Shown: positions 1 to 5,073 of the stretch, in pieces
How positions within the stretch are numbered: position 1 is the stretch's first letter
Layout: each line of letters starts with the position of its first letter
NCBI GenBank assembly: GCA_945613785.1
Contig: CALZAJ010000119.1
Location: 1 to 5,408 of the forward strand
Source: an uncultured Verrucomicrobiota bacterium
GTDB taxonomy: Bacteria; Verrucomicrobiota; Kiritimatiellia; RFP12; UBA1067
Length of the DNA: 5,408 nt
Reading direction: 5' to 3'
Notes under the pieces: model-generated
Seen by the model: the letters and a program-made list of their open reading frames with translations, nothing else
What the model was told of the DNA's origin: nothing
The model's database searches: none
Position numbers and translations under genes: made by a program

Positions 1-512
1 CGCTGACGGCCTTTTCGCTGACCGGCTATTCCGGCGGCGGCAAGAAGATGATCGCCGACTACGAGACGGCCTCGACGCCGCTTCACCTGGGCGGACGACA
101 GTATGCGCTTGGACAGACGCATAAGCACCTGCCGGAAATGGTGAAGGTCTGCGGACTCTCCAAGGCGCCGGTCTTCTCTCCGATCGTCGTGCCTCATCAC
201 AGCGGCATGGAAGTGACGGTCCCGCTCTTCGCCGACCAGGTCAGGGGCGGCCTCGAGGCGATTCGCGCCTGTTACCGCGCCTATTATGCGTCGGGCCTCG
301 TGAAGTTCGCCGAGGATTCGTCGGAAGGCGGCTTCCTCTCGTCGGCCACGCTCTCGGGGCGCGATGATCTTGAGGTTTCCGCCTACGGCAATGACGACCG
401 CATCATCCTGGTCGCCCGCTTCGATAATCTCGGCAAGGGGGCTTCGGGGGCGGCGATCCAGAACATGAACATCGTCCTGGGCTGCGACGAGGCGACGGGC
501 CTCGTCGTCTGA
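1..512 (+). CDS. argC: N-acetyl-gamma-glutamyl-phosphate reductase (ArgC), C-terminal part, 5' end outside window
   Basis: ArgC reduces N-acetyl-glutamyl-5-phosphate to the semialdehyde with NADPH, the third step of arginine (ornithine) biosynthesis in the cytosol. The reading frame is open from the window edge (codons in phase from base 3), leaving 169 residues before the TGA at 510-512. Visible family signatures are TGYSGGGKK near the start, a histidine-rich HKHLPEM segment, a PVFSPIVVPHHSGM stretch and the C-terminal DNLGKGASGAAIQNMN block, which closes the substrate and dinucleotide site. The pattern resembles the shorter type 2 ArgC proteins (about 310 residues) more than the longer type 1 form. 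The catalytic cysteine and the NAD(P)-binding N-terminus lie upstream of the window. The ATG at 48 is an internal methionine and not a start, because the conserved GYSGGGKK motif precedes it in frame. The 95-base gap and a candidate promoter separate this gene from ruvB, so it probably belongs to a different transcription unit. Confidence 0.93.
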   Translation, partial: LTAFSLTGYSGGGKKMIADYETASTPLHLGGRQYALGQTHKHLPEMVKVCGLSKAPVFSPIVVPHHSGMEVTVPLFADQVRGGLEAIRACYRAYYASGLVKFAEDSSEGGFLSSATLSGRDDLEVSAYGNDDRIILVARFDNLGKGASGAAIQNMNIVLGCDEATGLVV

Positions 513-530
513 CGCCCGTTCGGATTGTTT
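495..530 (+). terminator. Weak candidate terminator at the end of argC
   Basis: A perfect 6-base inverted repeat, ACGGGC (495-500) with GCCCGT (514-519), has a 13-base loop that contains the argC stop codon. It is followed by a T-rich but interrupted stretch (519-530, including TTGTTT). A second GC-only inverted repeat (CCGGC 544-548, GCCGG 552-556) lies just downstream with no T tract. Either could help end argC transcripts, but neither has the uninterrupted U run of a strong intrinsic terminator. Confidence 0.25.
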
Positions 531-571
531 CTGCAACCACGCGCCGGCGGCGCCGGTCTGCATTCTCGCGC

Positions 572-600
572 CCGTGTCGAGCTGGGCGATTTGCTATAAT
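572..600 (+). promoter_or_regulatory. Extended -10 promoter directly upstream of ruvB
   Basis: TGCTATAAT at 592-600 is a perfect sigma-70 -10 hexamer (TATAAT, 595-600) preceded by the TGn extension that can replace a good -35. No strong -35 is seen at the 16-18 base spacing; the sequence there (about 572-578) is GC-rich and matches poorly. With standard geometry the start of transcription would be about base 607, one base before the ruvB ATG. It stands out as AT-rich in a GC-rich context. It probably drives ruvB and the genes behind it. Confidence 0.5.
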
Positions 601-607
601 AGAGGAA

Positions 608-1597
608 ATGCAAGCGGAGAGACAGAGCGAGGAACTGAACCGGTCGACGGCTTTTGACAACAAGCTGCGTCCGACCGATTTCGACGGATTCGTGGGCCAG
701 GAGAAGGTCCGCGACCGTCTGATGTTGGCCGTCGAGGCGGCGAAGGCCCGTGGCGAATCGCTCGACCATGTTCTTTTCTCCGGTCCGCCCGGTCTTGGCA
801 AGACGACGCTTTCCTACATTCTTGGTGAGGCGATGGGTGTGAATGTCAAGACGACCTCTGGTCCCGTCATCACGAAGCCCGGCGACCTGGCGGGTCTGCT
901 CACCTCGCTCGAATCTGGCGACATCGTCTTTATCGATGAGATTCACCGCATGGCCAAGACGGTCGAAGAGTATCTCTACAGCGCGATGGAGGACTATGCG
1001 ATCGACATCATGATCGATCAGGGCCCCAATGCGCGTTCGGTCCGTCTCGAGCTTCCGCGCTTCACGCTCGTGGGTGCGACGACCCGCATCGGCCTCATCG
1101 CGGCTCCTCTCCGCGCACGTTTCGGTCTCGTCAACCGCTTGGACTATTACGAACCGAAGGACCTCGCGGAGATCGTCAGCCGCAGCGCGGCCAAGCTGGG
1201 CGTCGACATCGATGCCGAGGGGGCGTTGGAAATCGCCCGCCGCAGTCGCGGCACGCCGCGCATTGCCAACAATCTGCTTCGTCGCGTGCGTGACTACGCG
1301 CAGATCCGCGCCGACAATTTCATTACGGGACCTGTCGCGACGCAGTCCCTCGGCCTTCTGGAGATCGATCCGCACGGACTCGATGACATGGATCGTCGCA
1401 TCCTCGAGACGATTTGCGTCAAGTTTGGCGGCGGACCGGTCGGACTCTCCACCATCGCTGTCTCCGTCGGCGAGGAAGCTGACACTGTCGAGGAGGCCTA
1501 CGAGCCGTTTCTGATCATGGAGGGCTATCTCGAGCGCACCCCCAAGGGCCGCGTCGCGACCCCCCTCGCCTACGAACGCCTCGGCCTGAGTAAGTGA
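608..1597 (+). CDS. ruvB: Holliday junction branch migration ATPase RuvB
   Basis: RuvB is the hexameric AAA+ motor that, loaded by RuvA, drives branch migration of Holliday junctions in recombinational repair. The 329-residue product matches the usual family length (about 330-350) and aligns along its whole length. Motifs seen: Walker A GPPGLGKT (residues 59-66), Walker B DEIH (110-113), sensor 1 GATTR (156-160), APLRARFG carrying the expected arginine finger region (166-173), sensor 2 RGTPR (214-218), and the C-terminal winged helix with KFGGGPVGL and the terminal ERTPKGRVAT block. The ATG at 608 is preferred because no other ATG, GTG or TTG start lies in frame nearby and the N-terminal extension has a typical length. 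The purine-rich AGAGG (601-605) lies only two bases from the ATG, too near for a normal Shine-Dalgarno. Neither ruvA nor ruvC adjoins it; three metabolic genes follow in the same direction. The identification is very secure. Confidence 0.98.
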   Translation: MQAERQSEELNRSTAFDNKLRPTDFDGFVGQEKVRDRLMLAVEAAKARGESLDHVLFSGPPGLGKTTLSYILGEAMGVNVKTTSGPVITKPGDLAGLLTSLESGDIVFIDEIHRMAKTVEEYLYSAMEDYAIDIMIDQGPNARSVRLELPRFTLVGATTRIGLIAAPLRARFGLVNRLDYYEPKDLAEIVSRSAAKLGVDIDAEGALEIARRSRGTPRIANNLLRRVRDYAQIRADNFITGPVATQSLGLLEIDPHGLDDMDRRILETICVKFGGGPVGLSTIAVSVGEEADTVEEAYEPFLIMEGYLERTPKGRVATPLAYERLGLSK

Positions 1598-1613
1598 GCG
1601 CAGTCCGTGACAG

Positions 1614-1618
1614 AAGGA
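1614..1618 (+). promoter_or_regulatory. Shine-Dalgarno site that fixes the deaminase start at 1624
   Basis: AAGGA at 1614-1618 lies five bases before the ATG at 1624. The alternative in-frame GTG at 1594 overlaps the ruvB stop codon, has no comparable site in front of it and would add ten residues not expected in the family. The ATG at 1624 is therefore chosen. Confidence 0.75.
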
Positions 1619-1623
1619 ATCCC

Positions 1624-2910
1624 ATGAAGACGATTTTTGAGAATGCCTCGCTGATCCTTCCCGGCCATCAGACCGGCAAGGGAGACGTGTTGGTCGAGAA
1701 CGGCCGCATTGCCGAGATCCGGATGGCGGGTCCCGACGCGGCGAAGGGCGGCGCTGGTACGGATGCCGTGCGTGTCAACTGCACCGGAAAGCTCCTGATG
1801 CCGGGCCTCGTCAACTGTCACGGACATACCGCGATGACGCTCGTGCGCGGCGTGGGCGGCGGACTTCCTCTGCAGCGCTGGCTCGAGGAGGCGATCTTCC
1901 CGATCGAGGCGAAGATGACGCCTGAGGACGTGGCGGCCGGCACGACCTGGGGGGCGATGGAGATGCTGGCCGGCGGCACGACGTGCGTCGCCGACATGTA
2001 CGATTTCCCGGATGCGTATGACGTCCGTCTTGCCGAGGCTGGCCTGAAGGCGAGCGTCAACCGCGTGGGGCTGGCCTTTGCGGACAACGTGCCGCCCGGG
2101 CGTCTCGACGAATGCGTCGCCTATGTCGCGCGCGGCTGCACGGACAAGATCAACCGCGACTTCTGCATTCATTCCGAATACCTGACGAACGAGAAGTTCT
2201 GCCGCGAACTCGCCGCGGCGAACCGCGACTATCGGCGTCCCGTCCACGTGCACGTCTCGGAAACCGAGAAGGAGCACGCCGAATGCCTGGCGCGGCACGG
2301 CAAGACGCCGATCGCGTATCTCGCGGACACGGGGCTTCTCGACTACGGCGCGTACGCCGCGCACTGCGTGTACGTGACGGACGACGATTTCCGCATCATG
2401 CGCGAGAAGAACGTGACGCTCGTCCACAACCCGTCCAGCAACATGAAGCTCGGTTCAGGCTTTGCCCGCATTTCCGCGGCGCTTGCCGCGGGTGTGAACG
2501 TGGCGCTCGGGACGGATGGTTGTGCGTCGAACGACAACCTTGACATGTTCGAGGAGATGCACCTCGCCTCGCTCATCCACAAGGGCCTCGCGAAGGATCC
2601 GACGGCGCTGCCCGCCTGGGACGTGATCGACATGGCGACGGTGAATGGCGCGAAAGCGCTCGGGCGTCCCGATACGGGGGAGATCGCCGTCGGCAAGTGC
2701 GCGGACTTCTGCCTCGTCGACCTCGACCGGATTCACCTGACGCCGTGCCTAGACCTTCCGAGTCTCGTCGTCCATTCCCTGCACGCGAGCGACGTCGTGA
2801 TGACGGTCGTCGATGGCGAGATCGTGTACGAGAAGGGACAGTTCCTCAAGCTGAACCAGGAGCGCGCGAAGTTCGACTTCCTCGCGGCCGTGCGGAGGCT
2901 CGGACTGTGA
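1624..2910 (+). CDS. mtaD: Amidohydrolase, 5'-methylthioadenosine/S-adenosylhomocysteine deaminase family
   Basis: This 428-residue protein belongs to the metal-dependent amidohydrolase superfamily, in the cytosolic branch that deaminates the adenine of SAH, MTA and related nucleosides to the inosine form. Seen in order: an N-terminal beta-sandwich segment with VLVENGRI; the metal-binding HGH (His66, His68) in PGLVNCHGHTAM; HSEYL (His183); HVSETEKE with His210 and Glu213, equivalent to the metal His and catalytic Glu; AHC (His247); HNPSSNMKLGSG (268-279); and GTDGCASN with the metal and catalytic Asp298. The C-terminal sandwich closes with GKCADFCLVDLD. Every residue expected from the Thermotoga TM0936-type enzyme is present, so it should be active. 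Its stop codon overlaps the GTG start of the nucleosidase, implying translational coupling and a shared pathway. Aminofutalosine deaminases of menaquinone synthesis include members of this same branch, so substrate assignment is open: deaminase family is near certain, MTA/SAH is likely. Confidence 0.85.
   Translation: MKTIFENASLILPGHQTGKGDVLVENGRIAEIRMAGPDAAKGGAGTDAVRVNCTGKLLMPGLVNCHGHTAMTLVRGVGGGLPLQRWLEEAIFPIEAKMTPEDVAAGTTWGAMEMLAGGTTCVADMYDFPDAYDVRLAEAGLKASVNRVGLAFADNVPPGRLDECVAYVARGCTDKINRDFCIHSEYLTNEKFCRELAAANRDYRRPVHVHVSETEKEHAECLARHGKTPIAYLADTGLLDYGAYAAHCVYVTDDDFRIMREKNVTLVHNPSSNMKLGSGFARISAALAAGVNVALGTDGCASNDNLDMFEEMHLASLIHKGLAKDPTALPAWDVIDMATVNGAKALGRPDTGEIAVGKCADFCLVDLDRIHLTPCLDLPSLVVHSLHASDVVMTVVDGEIVYEKGQFLKLNQERAKFDFLAAVRRLGL
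2894..2898 (+). promoter_or_regulatory. Strong Shine-Dalgarno that supports the GTG start at 2907
   Basis: GGAGG at 2894-2898, inside the last codons of the deaminase, is eight bases before the GTG at 2907. This supports initiation at that GTG, which shares four bases (GTGA) with the deaminase stop. A start at an ATG about 210 bases upstream (2697) would need long out-of-family sequence inside the deaminase gene and is rejected. Confidence 0.8.
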
Positions 2911-3539
2911 AGGCGTTTGTGATCGCCATGGAGTCCGAGGCGGCCTGCGTCCTCGCCCATCTGACGGGGTCGTTCGAGTCGCTGGAATACGGACGCAAGG
3001 TCGTGACCGGCCAGCTGCTTGACGAGACGGTCATGGTCGTCGTCTCCGGCATCGGCAAGTCGAACGCCGCGGCGGCGACGCAGTTCGCGATCCAGGCGGG
3101 TGCGGACGAGATTCTCAACGTCGGCGTCTGCGGCGGCTTCGAGCCGGAGATGAAGATCGGTGACCTCTATGAGGTGGACCGTGCGGTGCAGTACGACTTC
3201 GACCTCGCGCAGCTCAACGGCACCGAGATTGGCGTCCTCAACGAGCGGACCTCCCCGTACATTCCGATGCGGACGACGGGGCGGTATCCCGCGAAGACGC
3301 TGGCGACGGGCGACCATTTCAATGACAATACGGCGGACTTGCCGCTTCTGAAGCATCTCGGCGTCGGCCTTCGCGACATGGAAGGCGCGGCGATTGCGCA
3401 CGTCTGCGAGACGGCCGGCGTTCCGTGCCGCGCGCTCAAGTGCGTCACCAACGTCCTTGGCTCCGGCGCGACTGGTCAGTTCGCCGAGAACCTAAAGCGC
3501 TGCCTCGCACTCCTGACGGACGCGTGCGGCGCCTGGTGA
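2907..3539 (+). CDS. mtnN: MTA/SAH nucleosidase family protein with altered purine-site residue (Asp to Asn182)
   Basis: This 210-residue protein is of the MtnN (Pfs) branch of the nucleoside phosphorylase superfamily, cytosolic enzymes that cut the N-glycosidic bond of adenosyl thioethers. Seen: AMESEA at the N-terminus with Glu11 matching catalytic Glu12 of E. coli MtnN; SGIGKSNAA; NVGVCGG; TGDHF, like the family's SGDAF; and DMEGAAIAHVC with Glu159 matching Glu174. Aligned without gaps onward, the E. coli motif RAISDV reads KCVTNV here, so Arg193 becomes Lys178 and the proton-donating, adenine-contacting Asp197 becomes Asn182 (AAC, 3450-3452). It is about 20 residues shorter than E. coli MtnN, the gap falling between residues near 120 and 140. 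It begins with GTG and overlaps the deaminase by four bases. Inference: it may prefer the hypoxanthine (6-oxopurine) product of the deaminase instead of adenine nucleosides. It could alternatively be a futalosine hydrolase. The family is secure; the substrate is not. Confidence 0.85.
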   Translation: MKAFVIAMESEAACVLAHLTGSFESLEYGRKVVTGQLLDETVMVVVSGIGKSNAAAATQFAIQAGADEILNVGVCGGFEPEMKIGDLYEVDRAVQYDFDLAQLNGTEIGVLNERTSPYIPMRTTGRYPAKTLATGDHFNDNTADLPLLKHLGVGLRDMEGAAIAHVCETAGVPCRALKCVTNVLGSGATGQFAENLKRCLALLTDACGAW

Positions 3540-3552
3540 GGCCGGAGGATTT

Positions 3553-4881
3553 ATGTTCGAAACGCGCGGATATATGCTGGATGTGAGCCGGGACCGGGTC
3601 CCGACGATGCGAACGTTGCGACTCATCGTCGACATTCTCGCGCGGTACCGTTACACGCAGTTTCAGCTTTATACCGAGCACACGTTTGCGTACGAAGGTC
3701 ATGAGTCGGTCTGGGAAGAGGCCGATCCGCTGACGCCAATGGAAATTGCGAAGCTCCAGGCCTACTGCGAGATGCAGGGTATTGAGCTCGTGCCGAATCA
3801 GAACACCTTCGGACACATGGAGCGTTGGCTCACGAATCCGAAGTACAACGCGCTCGCGAAGTTCCCGAAGGGCGGGGCGATGACGCCGTGGGGGACGATC
3901 AAGAAATTCCCGACGACGCTCGATCCCAAGAATCCGGGTTCGCTTGCGCTCGTCGAGGACCTGCTGGGACAGCTGTTGCCGAACTTCGCGTCCAAGCTCG
4001 TCAACATCGGTTGTGACGAGACGTTCGAAATCGCCGATCCCGAGGAGTACTTCACGTTCCTGATGAAGGTCGTGGAGGTTGCGAAACGCCACGGGAAGCG
4101 TCCGATGTTCTGGGGCGACATCATCTTGAAGCATCCCGAGTACATCGCGCGTCTGCCGAAGGACTTGATTGCGCTCGACTGGGGGTACGAGGCGAATCAT
4201 CCGTTCGAGAAGGAGGCCGAGGCCTTTGCGAAGGCGGGACTCGACTTCTACGTCTGTCCGGGCACGTCGTCCTGGCGTTCGCTGGCGGGTCGTGTCGAGA
4301 ACATGCGCGAGAACCTTGAGGCCGCCGAGAGGGCGGGGCGTACCTTTGGCGCAAAGGGCTATCTCCTGACGGATTGGGGCGATGAGGGTCATTGGCAGCC
4401 GCTCGCGGCGTCCCTCCCTGGCATCATCCTCGCTGGCAACTTTGCCTTCTCGGGTCCGAAGTCCGCGCACATGGATCTTGAGAAGGAGCTCAACTCGGTG
4501 ATGGATGCTCCCTTGGGCGGATTGTTGCTGAAATTGGGGACGCTTTACCTGCGGGGTGGTGCGCTGAAGGCGAATTGTTCAGAATTGTTCAATATTCTCT
4601 TAAATCCGCACGGATATTCCCGTCATCCAGGGCTCACGCAACCAATTCTGGATGAAATCAGCGGTATTGCGTCCGGCGTCCGAATTGCCGCGGAACGCTG
4701 GGTGGATCGCAGTGATTGGGCAAAAGAGATCGTTTACATGGCAAATTTGATAGATTGCGCCTGTCATCGTCGGGACGAATCGCGTCTCCGCGCGCTCCGT
4801 GACGAGCATGGCCGCATCTGGCGAATGCGTTCACGGGAGGGCGGCCGAATCGATTCGCTCGCGAAATTGCCGCGTTTTTAA
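3553..4881 (+). CDS. GH20-like glycoside hydrolase (beta-N-acetylhexosaminidase-type TIM barrel)
   Basis: The 442-residue product resembles the catalytic barrel of glycoside hydrolase family 20, which releases terminal N-acetylhexosamine with the substrate acetamido group as nucleophile. Seen: RGYMLDVSRDR (residues 5-15), like the RG-MLD-R opening strand of GH20; PNQNTFGHME (81-90); NIGCDET (151-157) with an adjacent Asp155-Glu156 pair in the place of the family's GGDE catalytic pair; MFWGDI (185-190); LDWGYE (208-213); PGTSSW (236-241); and TDWGDEGHW (273-281). There is no signal peptide and no N-terminal GH20b domain, so it is probably cytosolic and acts on imported sugars. A helical C-terminal region of about 120 residues follows the barrel. 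GGAGGA at 3544-3549 is three bases from the ATG. It is 13 bases behind the nucleosidase gene, so it is probably co-transcribed, though a functional link is not obvious. The last 300 bases are richer in A/T at third positions than the rest. Fold and family are fairly sure; the substrate is unknown. Confidence 0.75.
   Translation: MFETRGYMLDVSRDRVPTMRTLRLIVDILARYRYTQFQLYTEHTFAYEGHESVWEEADPLTPMEIAKLQAYCEMQGIELVPNQNTFGHMERWLTNPKYNALAKFPKGGAMTPWGTIKKFPTTLDPKNPGSLALVEDLLGQLLPNFASKLVNIGCDETFEIADPEEYFTFLMKVVEVAKRHGKRPMFWGDIILKHPEYIARLPKDLIALDWGYEANHPFEKEAEAFAKAGLDFYVCPGTSSWRSLAGRVENMRENLEAAERAGRTFGAKGYLLTDWGDEGHWQPLAASLPGIILAGNFAFSGPKSAHMDLEKELNSVMDAPLGGLLLKLGTLYLRGGALKANCSELFNILLNPHGYSRHPGLTQPILDEISGIASGVRIAAERWVDRSDWAKEIVYMANLIDCACHRRDESRLRALRDEHGRIWRMRSREGGRIDSLAKLPRF
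4572..4591 (+). repeat. Perfect tandem 10-base repeat inside the GH20-like gene
   Basis: GAATTGTTCA occurs twice back to back (4572-4581 and 4582-4591). The unit is not a multiple of three, so the two copies are read in different frames, giving NCS and then ELF. The reading frame downstream still looks like genuine family sequence, so it is not an obvious disruption. Confidence 0.7.
4841..4879 (+). terminator. Candidate intrinsic terminator embedded in the 3' end of the GH20-like gene
   Basis: GCGGC (4841-4845) pairs with GCCGC (4869-4873), followed by G and TTTTT (4875-4879) running into the TAA stop. The loop contains the perfect 12-base palindrome CGAATCGATTCG (4846-4857), which can form its own small hairpin. 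A shorter alternative stem is CGCG (4860-4863) with CGCG (4871-4874). The position at the end of the presumed operon is right, but the outer stem is only five base pairs. Confidence 0.35.
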
Positions 4882-4888
4882 GTGAAAT

Positions 4889-4904
4889 ACACTACGGATT
4901 GTGT
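4889..4904 (+). promoter_or_regulatory. NrdR box 1
   Basis: ACACTACGGATTGTGT is a 16-base imperfect palindrome matching 13 of 16 positions of the NrdR consensus (ACACWATATATWGTGT), with both outer arms intact. NrdR is the zinc-finger, ATP-cone repressor of bacterial ribonucleotide reductase genes, and its boxes normally come in pairs upstream of nrd genes. The downstream gene here is nrdD-like. Confidence 0.75.
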
Positions 4905-4912
4905 GGATTTCG

Positions 4913-4940
4913 TTGTTTGTACACAATCTGTAGATAAGAT
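4913..4940 (+). promoter_or_regulatory. Alternative upstream promoter for nrdD
   Basis: TTGTTT (4913-4918) and TAAGAT (4935-4940) are separated by 16 bases. Each matches the sigma-70 hexamer at about four of six positions. NrdR box 2 lies in the spacer and -10 region, where bound repressor would block polymerase. Initiation would be near 4946-4947, just ahead of the CCCCTTGAT arm of the leader inverted repeat. It is weaker than the downstream candidate. Confidence 0.3.
4921..4936 (+). promoter_or_regulatory. NrdR box 2
   Basis: ACACAATCTGTAGATA has a perfect left half-site (ACACAAT) and a degenerate right half, 11 of 16 matches. It starts exactly 32 bases after box 1, leaving a 16-base spacer; this equals about three helical turns and is the usual spacing of paired NrdR boxes. 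Confidence 0.65.
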
Positions 4941-4954
4941 TTCGGACTTTCCCC

Positions 4955-4983
4955 TTGATTAGCTACAACATTTAGTGTATCAT
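4955..4983 (+). promoter_or_regulatory. Probable main promoter of nrdD
   Basis: TTGATT (4955-4960) and TATCAT (4978-4983) match the sigma-70 -35 and -10 hexamers at four and five of six positions with the optimal 17-base spacer. Transcription would start near 4990, giving an 84-base leader. The candidate third NrdR box fills the spacer, consistent with repression by NrdR. Confidence 0.55.
4963..4978 (+). promoter_or_regulatory. Possible third NrdR box
   Basis: CTACAACATTTAGTGT matches 12 of 16 consensus positions, with a strong right half (TAGTGT). It starts 42 bases after box 2, about four helical turns, so it would face the same side of the DNA as boxes 1 and 2. It lies between the -35 and -10 of the downstream promoter. 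It is less certain than the first pair. Confidence 0.4.
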
Positions 4984-5073
4984 TTGTTCGTTAACCACAA
5001 GAACAAGTGATTCTTGGGGCGTGCATCACGAATTGCGGTTAAGACATCAAGATCAAGGGGGTTTGCAGAGAAA

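Larger units (their letters stand above)
4951..5060 (+). promoter_or_regulatory. Structured leader region of nrdD with nested inverted repeats
   Basis: CCCCTTGAT (4951-4959) is a perfect complement of ATCAAGGGG (5052-5060), which carries the purine-rich tract that would serve as the nrdD ribosome-binding site. Inside lie TTAACC (4991-4996) with GGTTAA (5037-5042), enclosing CAAGAA/TTCTTG (4998-5003 and 5011-5016) and CGTG/CACG (5020-5023 and 5027-5030), which together could make a three-way junction. GTGAT (5007-5011) can instead pair with ATCAC (5025-5029). The upstream arm is in the RNA only if transcription starts near 4947. I do not recognise a known riboswitch class. Confidence 0.35.

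Noticed and set aside
541..556. GC-rich inverted repeat between argC and ruvB as a strong terminator
   Set aside because: The stem is only five base pairs with a three-base loop, can form in two alternative registers, and has no T tract after it; it may be only GC-rich sequence.
383..1375. Long minus-strand open frame of 330 codons opposite ruvB
   Set aside because: It runs antisense to the unmistakable ruvB and the end of argC, its product is Arg-rich low-complexity sequence with no recognisable motif, and such open antisense frames are common in GC-rich genes.
1594..1623. GTG at 1594 as the deaminase start
   Set aside because: It overlaps the ruvB stop and lacks a good ribosome-binding site, whereas ATG 1624 has AAGGA at ideal distance and gives the expected N-terminus.
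1570..2427. Minus-strand open frame of 285 codons opposite the deaminase
   Set aside because: It shadows the deaminase gene, has Arg/His/Val-rich composition typical of antisense of GC-rich codons, and no family signature.
2697..2906. Upstream extension of the nucleosidase frame to 2697
   Set aside because: The extra 70 residues are an out-of-frame reading of the deaminase gene, while GTG 2907 has a strong GGAGG and begins the conserved family N-terminus.
3445..4470. Minus-strand open frame of 341 codons opposite the GH20-like gene
   Set aside because: It overlaps conserved GH20 motifs encoded on the + strand and its own product is Arg/Leu-rich without recognisable domains.
4951..5060. Purine or 2'-deoxyguanosine riboswitch before nrdD
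   Set aside because: A three-way junction is possible, but the hairpin loops are three and seven bases and lack the conserved junction and kissing-loop sequences of that class.
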